Positions 57,501 to 61,684 of a DNA stretch of 64,000 nucleotides are shown in pieces. The translations under genes were made by a program, and so were the position numbers. The DNA is taken from positions 6,560,501 to 6,624,500 of the forward strand of contig NZ_LJJF01000001.1 in assembly GCF_001625365.1 (NCBI RefSeq), written 5' to 3'. Source of the DNA: Streptomyces sp. MJM8645 (GTDB taxonomy: Bacteria > Actinomycetota > Actinomycetes > Streptomycetales > Streptomycetaceae). The notes below the pieces were generated by a model. It was not told the DNA's origin. It saw only the letters and a list, made by a program, of their open reading frames with translations, and did not search any database. Each line of letters starts with the position of its first letter. Position 1 is the first letter of the stretch.

Positions 57501-58894
57501 CCTGCCCGTTCGCGTCCGGGGAGAGGATGTACCGCACCGGCGACCTGGTGCGCCGCTCCCGCGAGGGTGAGCTGGAGTACCTGGGCCGCACCGACCAGCA
57601 GGTCAAGATCCGCGGCTTCCGGATCGAACTCGGCGAGATCGAACAGGTCCTGAGGCGGCACCCCCGGGTGTCGGCGGCCGTCGTCCGCCCGGTCGAGGAC
57701 CGGGCAGCGGGCACTCGTCTGGTCGCCTACGTGGTGGCCGACGGCCGGCTGGACCAGGCAGGTCTGCGGGCCTTCGCGGGCGGGTTCCTGCCCGGCTACA
57801 TGGTGCCGGCCGCCGTCGTCCCGCTCGACGCGCTGCCGCTCACCGGCAGCGGCAAGCTCGACCACCGGGCCCTGCCCGCCCCGGACTTCGCCGAACTCGC
57901 CGGGGGCCGCGCGCCGCGCACCGAACAGGAGCGGGTCCTCTGCGGGCTGTTCGCCGAGGTCCTGGGGATCGCCGGGGTCGGCATCGACGACGACTTCTTC
58001 GCGCTCGGCGGTCACTCCCTGCTCGCGATGAAGCTGCTCGCCCGGATCCGCGCCGCCCTCGGCGCCGACCTCGGGATGCGCGCGCTGTTCGAGGCCCCGA
58101 CCGTCGCCGGACTGGCCGACCGGCTCGGTGCCGGGCCGGCCGCCGACGCCCTGGACGTGCTGCTGCCGCTGCGCACCGGTGGCGGCCTGGCCCCGCTGTT
58201 CTGCGTCCACCCGGCCGCCGGCATCAGCTGGGTCTACTCCGGCCTGCTGCCGCACCTCGGCGCCGACCGGCCGGTCTACGGTCTGCAGGCCCGCGGCCTG
58301 CGCGGGGAGGCACCGGCGAGCGTCGCCGAGATCGCCGAGGACTACGTGCGGCAGATCCGGGCGGTGTGGCCGTCCGGCCCGTACCACCTGCTCGGCTGGT
58401 CCTTCGGGGCGGTCGTCGCGCAGGAGATGGCCGTCCGGCTCCAGGCCGAGGGCGCACCGGTCGGTGTGCTCGCCCTGCTCGACGGCGCACCGGTCACCGG
58501 CCACGGTCCGGCGGCCGCCGACGGGCCGGAGGAGGACGAACCCGTCGACACCCTGGCCGAGTTGCTGCTGTCACTGGGCTACGACCCGGAGGCCGGGCGC
58601 GGCCAGGCCGAGCTGGCCGCCGTCCTGGGGGAGGCCGCCGCCGAGCTGCCCGGCATGTTCGAGCGGCACCGCAAACTCATGGCCGAGCACGTGCCCGGCC
58701 GCTACCGGGGCGACGCCGTCTTCTTCGGCGCGACCCTCGACAAGCCCGCCGACTGGCCCTACGAACGGTCCTGGCGGCCGTACCTGGACGGCCGGATCGA
58801 GCCCCACCGCCTCGCCTGCGCGCACGGCGAGCTGACCCGCCCGGAACCCCTCGCACGGATCGCCTCCGTGCTCGCCGAGAAGCTTGGAGAGTGA
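45599..58894 (+). CDS. NRPS 4: (C-A-T)x4-TE, modules 5-8
   Basis: 4431 residues from the GTG at 45599, preceded by AGAGGAAG; a GTG at 45581 would add six. C5-A5-T5 (Ser996), C6-A6-T6 (Ser2048), C7-A7-T7 (Ser3097), C8-A8-T8 (Ser4140), then a type I thioesterase (GWSFGA, Ser4268). All four C domains keep HHxxxDG. There is no epimerization or methyltransferase domain. Pockets against GrsA: A5 D-A-Y-F-C-G-V-T-F-K, aliphatic-like; A6 D-A-E-D-L-G-L-V-D-K; A7 and A8 both D-A-D-E-L-G-L-V-D-K. Acidic residues at positions 239 and 278 in A6-A8 suggest basic side chains (Lys, Orn or Arg). Modules 7 and 8 are near-identical at DNA level. The thioesterase releases or cyclises the peptide. Confidence 0.95.
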   Translation: MIPVSYAQQRLWLIDQIEGPTALYNLPFALRLRGELDTAALRAATVDVVARHEALRTVFPVDGGVPVQQILPAEEAQPRFLVVDCAPDDYPARRDAASAETFELSRELPIRVTVFTLAPTEHVLLVVLHHIAGDGWSLGPLLRDLATAYRARLAGRAPHWEPLPVQYADYALWQRDLLGDERDPESLLARQLDHWRTALAGLPEELELPTDRPRPPTPTGAADSVDLAWDADLHTALLGLARTHRTTLFTVLQAGLAALFTRLGAGTDIPLGTGLAGRADEALDDLVGFFVNSLVLRADTSGDPSFAELLGRVREAQLDAFAHQDIPFERLVEELNPTRALGRHPLFQTLLVLQNHGQDAELDLPGLESAPEPIGLRVAKFDLNIGIAERHGPDGAPAGLTGSIEYAADLYDHATVAALAARLGLLLTGAAADPHAPIGTLDVLAPEERTRILTEWNATGAPARPGTLAESFERQADRTPHTTALAHDGGTLDYAELDARANRLAHHLIALGVGTETPVAMLMERSVEVVVATLAILKAGGCYVPMHPGLPPERMTDVLADTGAPVLLTDRADPGFPHRAVVVRPGDEAAAPAHRPGVPVHSDQLAYAMYTSGSTGRPKGVAVRHRDVLDLAADRRWQDGRHERVLLHSPHAFDAATYEIWTPLLAGGTVVVAPPGALDATSLHAVTTRHGVTAVFLTKALFDLVAEQAPQTFAALRVVCTGGEAASGTLMRRVLDACPDLLLAHVYGPTETTTFATHHPLVHADLDGPRVPIGGPLDAMRSYVLDARLGPVPPGVPGELYIAGAGLARGYLNRPALTAERFVACPYAPGERMYRTGDLVRLRADGAVEFLGRIDGQVKLRGFRIELGEIEATLSRHPAVRQVIVIAREDRPGDTRLVAYCTADASLTPAELRTFAGTTLPGYMVPAAVVLLDALPLNANGKVDRRALPAPDVAADGTGREPRDERERALCELFGDLLGIDDITIDDDFFALGGHSLLATRLTGRARAELGIELAIGDLFQAPTVAGLTDRLADRAADAPAPARPALRPGPRPDRVPLSFAQRRLWFLAQADGPASTYNVTLALRLRGPLDPAVLADALGDTVRRHEALRTVFGEQDGVPYQHVLDGPTAPLLTTTDRPVDELARHTFDLAADLPLHAYLRPEGPDEHVLVLVLHHIAGDGASLGPLYRDLTDAYRARLAGRAPDGEPLPVQYADYALWQHALLGDEDDPQSLAARQLAYWRDALAGLPEELPLPLDRPRPPVASHRGTVLPLELDAELHARLGDLAVEHGATLFMVLQAAYATLLHRFGAGTDLPIGTPVAGRLDEAVTDLVGYFANTLVLRTDVSGRPSFATLLHRVRDTDVAAYEHQDTPFESLVEELNPARSLARHPLFQVMLAFAGTPEDGPDLPGVTVTEEPVDFGTATFDLTLSLVERLAADGSPAGLSGGLEYATDLFDRETVRRLATALELILRQAVEDPERPVAALEVLDEAERDALAAWNDTALPDAGAPYLTVFEEQAARTPGAVALVCGPESLTFAELNARANRLARALADEGAGPDTVVALAVPRSVESVVATLATLKAGAAFLPLDPEYPAERIAHMLADSAPAVVLTDHRWPLAESLDGRTVLPVDDELWAFHDDHDLPDTAHPGHAAYIIYTSGSTGRPKGVVVSRGNFANLLAFHRAEVGAAVERARPGRRLTVALTASLSFDASLECYLWLAAGHELHLIGDDVRRDAAALVRHAERTGIDVLDLTPTYADQLIEEGLLTRCPPALLLLGGEATGQALWTTLRDAPDLIAYNLYGPTECTVDALYHRLADSERPLIGRPLGNLRAYVLDSRLNPVPAGVPGELYLAGAGLARGYLNRPELTAERFVACPFEPGERMYRTGDLVRRRPDGDLDYLGRTDQQVKIRGFRIELGEIETALTSQPGVLQAAVLPYEQGPGGARLVAYLVGPAASDPAELRAAVAAELPAHMVPAAFVALEALPLNANGKLDRSALPAPDFAEFAGGRAARTAEEEILCGLFAEVLGVERVGADDDFFALGGHSLLATRLLSRVRSVLGVELGVRDVFEAPTVAGLAARSGAAAGRPVLSGGVERPERVPLSFAQQRLWLIDRMEGPSALYNVPVALRLGGELDVAALEAALGDVVTRHESLRTLVAEADGEPYQRILPPEEARVTVERRDCPADALADAVDEESRRPFDLAAEPPFRATLLRTAEESHVLLLVLHHIVSDGWSMGPLLRDLSTAYAVRSGGEVPVVEPLPVQYADYALWQRRLLGEESDENGLLSRQLDYWRGILTDLPEELALPVDRARGVVASHRGDRVVLPLGVELHRGLVGLSRAHRVTLFMTVQAALAALLTRLGAGTDVPIGTVVAGRSDEALDELVGFFVNTLVLRTDTAGDPSFAELLGRVRESDLGAFGHQDVPFERLVEELNPARSLARHPLFQVMLVLQSNEQAELELPGLHVETLPAGTGVAKFDLNVIMEEVFGPDGEPAGIDCAIDFATDLFDRETVESLAVRFGRLLRAVVESPELPVGRVELLAAEERAGLVGGGFTSLPSRVSLVPEVFEAQVARTPEAVALVCGAEMLTFAELNVRANRLAHRLIAAGVGPESGVALALPRSVESVVGLLAVLKAGGVYLPLDAEYPADRTADTLADSRPSLVLTDPRWPLPEVLAGLRTLDVTEDGPGPESDPAPRVTAQDAAYVIHTSGSTGRPKGVVVSHGSLAALLAAHRAGVMAGRVRSRVALTASLCFDASWDGLLWLVAGHELHLIGDEVRRDAAALVRHVGERGIGVLEVTPSFAEQLVEEGLLAESAPELLLLGGEAVGQALWSRLREAPATEAYNLYGPTEATVDTLVHPLAATEQPVLGRTVAGTHAYVLDEWLNPVPAGVAGELYLAGAGLARGYLNRPGLTAERFVACPFASGERMYRTGDLVRRSREGELEYLGRTDQQVKIRGFRIELGEIEQVLVRHEAVRQAVVTTRESDDGDRRLVAYCAVTEQLPGIALDLREFVARALPGYMVPAAVVPLTALPLTGSGKVDHRALPAPDFAEFAGGRAARTAEEEILCGLFAEVLGIAGVGIDDDFFALGGHSLLATRLLSRVRSVLGVELGVRDVFEAPTVAGLAARSGAGVGRLVLSGGVERPERVPLSFAQQRLWLIDRMEGPSGLYNLPVLLRLGGELDVAALEAALGDVVARHESLRTLVAEVDGEPYQRILPPEEARVTVEVLPVGTDPESCVDRPFDLSADLPMRVQVIPGGSDGDLLVLVLHHIAGDGWSMGPLLRDLSTAYAVRSGGEVPVVEPLPVQYADYALWQRGLLGEESDENGLLSRQLDYWRGILTDLPEELALPVDRARGVVASHRGDRVVLPLGVELHRGLVGLSRAHRVTLFMTVQAALAALLTRLGAGTDVPIGTVVAGRSDEALDELVGFFVNTLVLRTDTAGDPSFAELLGRVRESDLGAFGHQDVPFERLVEELNPARSLARHPLFQVMLLLEGDRTASAPLTLGALPATVQSTAGSVAKFDLSIGMGETFDADGEPAGLECAIDFATDLFDRETVESLAVRFGRLLRAVVERPELPVGQVELLAADERAGLVGGGFTSLPSRVSLVPEVFEAQVARTPEAVALVCGAQTLTFAELNVRANRLAHRLIAAGVGPESGVALALPRSVESVVGLLAVLKAGGVYLPLDAEYPADRTARTLADAQPVLAVTDDRWPHPELLAGLTVVEAGDVAGPESDPVARASAGDAAYVIHTSGSTGRPKGVVVSHGSLAALLAAHRTGVMAGRVRSRVALTASLCFDASWDGLLWLVAGHELHLIGDEVRRDAAALVRHVRERGIGVLEVTPSFAEQLVEEGLLAESAPELLLLGGEAVGQALWSRLREAPATEAYNLYGPTEATVDTLVHPLAATEQPVLGRTVAGTHAYVLDEWLNPVPAGVPGELYLAGASLARGYLNRPGLTAERFVACPFASGERMYRTGDLVRRSREGELEYLGRTDQQVKIRGFRIELGEIEQVLRRHPRVSAAVVRPVEDRAAGTRLVAYVVADGRLDQAGLRAFAGGFLPGYMVPAAVVPLDALPLTGSGKLDHRALPAPDFAELAGGRAPRTEQERVLCGLFAEVLGIAGVGIDDDFFALGGHSLLAMKLLARIRAALGADLGMRALFEAPTVAGLADRLGAGPAADALDVLLPLRTGGGLAPLFCVHPAAGISWVYSGLLPHLGADRPVYGLQARGLRGEAPASVAEIAEDYVRQIRAVWPSGPYHLLGWSFGAVVAQEMAVRLQAEGAPVGVLALLDGAPVTGHGPAAADGPEEDEPVDTLAELLLSLGYDPEAGRGQAELAAVLGEAAAELPGMFERHRKLMAEHVPGRYRGDAVFFGATLDKPADWPYERSWRPYLDGRIEPHRLACAHGELTRPEPLARIASVLAEKLGE
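51601..57650 (+). repeat. 3.1-kb tandem module duplication inside NRPS 4
   Basis: Copy 1 begins near 51601 and copy 2 near 54748 (offset 3132-3147 bp). Identity is very high over the T-C junction, the middle and end of the C domain (52500-52950 against 55632-56085) and most of the A domain (53710-54510 against 56846-57650). Divergent patches lie between, in the C-domain start, the C-A linker and just before the A3 core motif. The conserved stretches use many TTG, GTG and GGT codons, unlike the C-ending codons around them. Confidence 0.85.
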
Positions 58895-58900
58895 CCCGCG

Positions 58901-60223
58901 ATGTCCGTCACCACCCCCGCCATGGCTCCGCCGGAGCCGTCCCGCAGTCGCTGGGGGCTGTGGGCCCAGGCCGACTTCCGTCGGCTCTGGATCGGTGAGA
59001 CCACCAGCGGTCTCGGTACGGCGGTCGGCAACGTGGCGCTGGCCCTGGTGGCCGTCGTCACCCTGCACGCCAGCCCGCTCGCGGTCGGCCTGCTGACCGC
59101 CTCGGCCTGGCTGCCCTGGCTCTTCCTCGGGCTGCCGGCCGGTGCCTGGGTGGACCGCTGGCCCAAGCTGCGGGTGATGCTGGTCTGCGACCTGCTGCTG
59201 CTCGTCCTGTTCGTCAGCGTGCCGGTGGCCGGCTGGCTCGGTGTGCTGACCATGGCCCAACTGGTGCTGGTGGCCCTGCTGACCGGCGGAGTGAAGGTGT
59301 TCTTCTCCACCGCGTACGGGGCGGTGCTCCCGTCGCTGGTGGCCAAGGAGGACGTGCTGGAGGCGAACGTCAAGCTGCGTTCCGGGGAGTCGGCGGTGGA
59401 GATCGCCGGTCCCGGTGCGGCCGGCCTGCTGTCGCAGGTCTTCGGCGCGACCAGCGGCCTGCTCGCCGACGCGGTGAGCTACCTCGTCTCGGCGGTCTGC
59501 GTGGCCCGGATCACCGTGGTGGAGCAGCCTCCGCCGCCGTCGCAGCGGCGGGGCATCCTGAAGGAGATCGGCGAGGGCGTGGGCTTCCTGGCCCGCGACC
59601 CGTACCTGCGGACGCTGGCCTGCTTCGGTGCGGTCGGCAACCTCGGGCTGAACGGCATCCAGGCCGTCCAGACGGTCTTCCTGGTGCGCAGCGTCGGCAT
59701 CGGATCCGGCGAGGTGGGCCTGGTGTTCGCGGTGGTGAGCATCGGCGGGCTGGCCGGCGCGGCGGTGGCCGGGCGGCTGGCCCGGCGGCTGGGCAGCGCC
59801 CGCGGGCTGCTGCTGTGCGAGCTGGTGGTCGCGCCCTTCATCTTCCTGCTGCCGATGGCCGGCGACCAGCTGCCGCTCGCGGTCAGCGCGCTCGCGTGGT
59901 CGGTGGCCGTCTGCGGCGTCGTGGCCGGGAACGTGCTGGCCGGCAGTTTCTACCAGTCCTACTGCCCGCCCGCGATGATCGGGCGGATCAGGGCCAGCGC
60001 CTCGACCGTCAACTACAGCGCGATCCCCCTCGGCGCCCTGCTCGGCGGCTGGCTCGGCGAGGTGCTGGGCCCGCGCACCACGATCTGGATCATGGCGGGC
60101 GTGCTGCTGTCCGCAGGCGCCGTGCTGCTGGCGAGCCCGCTGCGCGGAATGCGCGACTTCCCGGCGCGCCCCGAGCACGGCGACCACCGCGCCGACGACG
60201 TGCGGCCCGAGCCCGCCGTCTGA
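58901..60223 (+). CDS. MFS exporter (EntS-like), probable peptide exporter
   Basis: 440 residues with about 12 hydrophobic helices. A short cytoplasmic start leads to WAQADFRRLWIGETTSGLGT and PAGAWVDRWPKLRVM (motif A region), the pattern of the enterobactin-exporter-like MFS group. The ATG lies six bases after the synthetase stop, so it is in the same transcript and is the natural exporter and possible self-protection gene. The C-terminal tail is charged and merges into a 13-bp tandem repeat spanning the stop codon. Confidence 0.88.
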   Translation: MSVTTPAMAPPEPSRSRWGLWAQADFRRLWIGETTSGLGTAVGNVALALVAVVTLHASPLAVGLLTASAWLPWLFLGLPAGAWVDRWPKLRVMLVCDLLLLVLFVSVPVAGWLGVLTMAQLVLVALLTGGVKVFFSTAYGAVLPSLVAKEDVLEANVKLRSGESAVEIAGPGAAGLLSQVFGATSGLLADAVSYLVSAVCVARITVVEQPPPPSQRRGILKEIGEGVGFLARDPYLRTLACFGAVGNLGLNGIQAVQTVFLVRSVGIGSGEVGLVFAVVSIGGLAGAAVAGRLARRLGSARGLLLCELVVAPFIFLLPMAGDQLPLAVSALAWSVAVCGVVAGNVLAGSFYQSYCPPAMIGRIRASASTVNYSAIPLGALLGGWLGEVLGPRTTIWIMAGVLLSAGAVLLASPLRGMRDFPARPEHGDHRADDVRPEPAV

Positions 60224-60275
60224 CCTCGCCGTCTGACCCGCCGTCCGACCCCGCCGTCTGAGCCCGCCGTCCGAC
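60212..60275. repeat. 12-13-bp tandem repeat across the exporter stop codon (5 copies)
   Basis: Five units based on CCCGCCGTCTGAC start at 60212. The first contains the TGA stop of the exporter gene (60221-60223). It fills most of the 101-bp gap to the next gene. Confidence 0.8.
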
Positions 60276-60324
60276 CCCGCACACCCCGCCCCGCCCGCCC
60301 GATCCCTCACCCCGGAGCCCCCCG

Positions 60325-61137
60325 ATGACCCGCACCGCCCGCCCGCGCCACTACCTGATGTGCCGTCCGACCCACTTCGAGGTCACCTACGCGATCAACC
60401 CGTGGATGGACCCGGCGAAGCCGGTCGACACCGGGCTCGCCGTGGCGCAGTGGGAGCGGCTGTACGTGCTCTACCAGGAGCTCGGTCACCGGGTCGACCT
60501 GATCGACCCGATCCCGGGCCTGCCCGACATGGTCTACGCGGCCAACGGCGCCACCGTGGTGGACGGCAAGGTGCTCGGCGCCCGCTTCCGCAACGCCGAG
60601 CGGGCCGCCGAGGGCCCCGCCTACCTGGAGTGGTTCCGCGCCCGGGGCTTCGAGACGCGCGATCCGGAGCACGTCAACGAGGGCGAGGGGGACCTGCTGC
60701 TGACCGCGGGCTCCGTGCTGGCCGGGCGGGGCTTCCGCAGCGTGGCCGACGGGCACGCGGAGGCCCAGGAGTTCTTCGGGCGCCCGGTGATCGGCCTGGA
60801 GCTGATCGACCCGCGCTACTACCACCTGGACACCGCGCTGGCCGTGCTGGACGGCGACGAGATCATGTACCACCCCGAGGCCTTCTCCGCCGGCAGCCGT
60901 GCCGTCCTGCGCCGGCTGTTCCCCGACGCCCTGCTGGTGGACGGCGCCGACGCGGCGGTGTTCGGCCTCAACGCCGTGAGCGACGGCCTGCACGTGGTGC
61001 TGCCGGAGGCGGCCGTCGGCCTGGCCGCGCGGCTGCGCGAGCGCGGATTCCGGCCGATCGGGATGGACCTCAGCGAGCTGCTCAAGGGCGGTGGCAGCGT
61101 GAAGTGCTGCACCCTGGAGATCCGCGCGGCGGCCTGA
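60325..61137 (+). CDS. Amidinotransferase/dimethylargininase-superfamily protein
   Basis: 270 residues. Guanidino-modifying enzyme fold: start CRPTHFEVTYAINPWMD, an acidic NEGEGDLLLTAG loop, a catalytic His in YYHLDTALAVL and the nucleophile in GGGSVKCCTLEI (Cys261 or Cys262). Relatives hydrolyse dimethylarginine or arginine to citrulline, or transfer an amidino group. Similar genes occur outside peptide clusters in Streptomyces, linked to ornithine metabolism, so membership in this cluster is uncertain. The same-strand position behind the exporter and the probably basic residues of modules 6-8 make a guanidino-tailoring or precursor role plausible. Confidence 0.82.
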   Translation: MTRTARPRHYLMCRPTHFEVTYAINPWMDPAKPVDTGLAVAQWERLYVLYQELGHRVDLIDPIPGLPDMVYAANGATVVDGKVLGARFRNAERAAEGPAYLEWFRARGFETRDPEHVNEGEGDLLLTAGSVLAGRGFRSVADGHAEAQEFFGRPVIGLELIDPRYYHLDTALAVLDGDEIMYHPEAFSAGSRAVLRRLFPDALLVDGADAAVFGLNAVSDGLHVVLPEAAVGLAARLRERGFRPIGMDLSELLKGGGSVKCCTLEIRAAA

Positions 61138-61189
61138 ACGGCAGCCTCGACGGGTGGCCTGAGCGGGCGGCCTGAGTGGGCGGCAGTGA
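61126..61189. repeat. Degenerate 12-14-bp tandem repeat across a stop codon (5 copies)
   Basis: Units based on CGGGCGGCCTGA run from 61126 through the TGA stop of the amidinotransferase-like gene (61135-61137) to about 61189. Several units keep a TGA. Confidence 0.65.
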
Positions 61190-61299
61190 TCACCGGTGCT
61201 CGGTTGTAGATCCGCCGTTGAACGCCCCCGGCCAGACTGGTGCCACACCACGAAGGAAGCCCTTCCCCACCAGGGAAGCGAGCCAAGGGAGCACCAGAG

Positions 61300-61536
61300 A
61301 TGACGCAGCGTCCGGCCACCGCCCCCATCCGCCTCCGCCTGTTCACGGTCGGTCTCGGGGTGGCCGTCGCCCTGGGTGCCGGTCTCTCCGCCACGGCCGC
61401 CGTGGCGGAGACGGCCGGCACCGGGACGGCGACGGTGGTGAGCGGCGGCGCGACGCCGACGCCCACCCCCGCCCAGCCCAGCCCCACCGGCACCGTCCAC
61501 GGCAGCACCGGCGACTGGAACAGCACCGGCTCCTGA
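61300..61536 (+). CDS. Small secreted peptide of unknown function
   Basis: 78 residues from the ATG at 61300, eight bases after AAGGGAG. A signal peptide is clear: Arg-containing start, hydrophobic LFTVGLGVAVALGAGLSATA, likely cleavage after AVA near residue 36. The mature part is about 42 residues of Thr/Gly/Pro/Ser, ending DWNSTGS, with no cysteines. No family is recognised. It converges on the AfsR-like regulator gene; such regulators are sometimes paired with small target genes, but that is only a positional hint. A 16-bp tandem repeat runs over its stop codon. Confidence 0.6.
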   Translation: MTQRPATAPIRLRLFTVGLGVAVALGAGLSATAAVAETAGTGTATVVSGGATPTPTPAQPSPTGTVHGSTGDWNSTGS

Positions 61537-61641
61537 CTACACCGGTTCCAGACCGCACCGGCTCCTGGCCTCACTGGCTCCTGACCGCACCGGCTCCTGG
61601 CCTCACTGGCTCCTGGCCGCACTGGCTCCAGACCGCACCGG
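61524..61641. repeat. 16-bp tandem repeat across a stop codon (7 copies plus a part)
   Basis: Seven units built on CACYGGCTCCTGRCCK start at 61524, 61540, 61556, 61572, 61588, 61604 and 61620, with a partial eighth at 61636. The first contains the TGA stop (61534-61536) of the small secreted peptide gene. The unit is not a multiple of three. There is no dyad symmetry or unique spacer, so it is not a CRISPR array. Confidence 0.88.
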
Positions 61642-61684
61642 AACAGAAGCAGGATCGATTCTTCAGTAGCTGGTCATCAGCTCG

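Noticed and set aside
49754..58504. A 2916-codon open frame on the minus strand opposite NRPS 4
   Set aside because: It mirrors the codon positions of the NRPS, has Gln/His/Arg/Gly-rich low-complexity translation with no domain, and is a GC-rich shadow. The same holds for minus-strand frames at 31090-35925, 35499-42278, 44369-49705 and 3028-5946.
31111..58894. Hidden epimerization or methyltransferase domains in the synthetases
   Set aside because: Every T domain is followed directly by a C domain, a protein end or the thioesterase, with no extra 400-residue segment. The A domains have no insertions between core motifs.
61300..61536. RiPP precursor peptide
   Set aside because: It has a standard Sec signal peptide, no Cys or Ser/Thr-rich core after a leader cleavage motif, and no maturation enzyme beside it.
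61524..61641. CRISPR-like array of regular repeats
   Set aside because: The unit is only 16 bp and directly contiguous, with no unique spacers, and no cas genes are nearby. It is a minisatellite.
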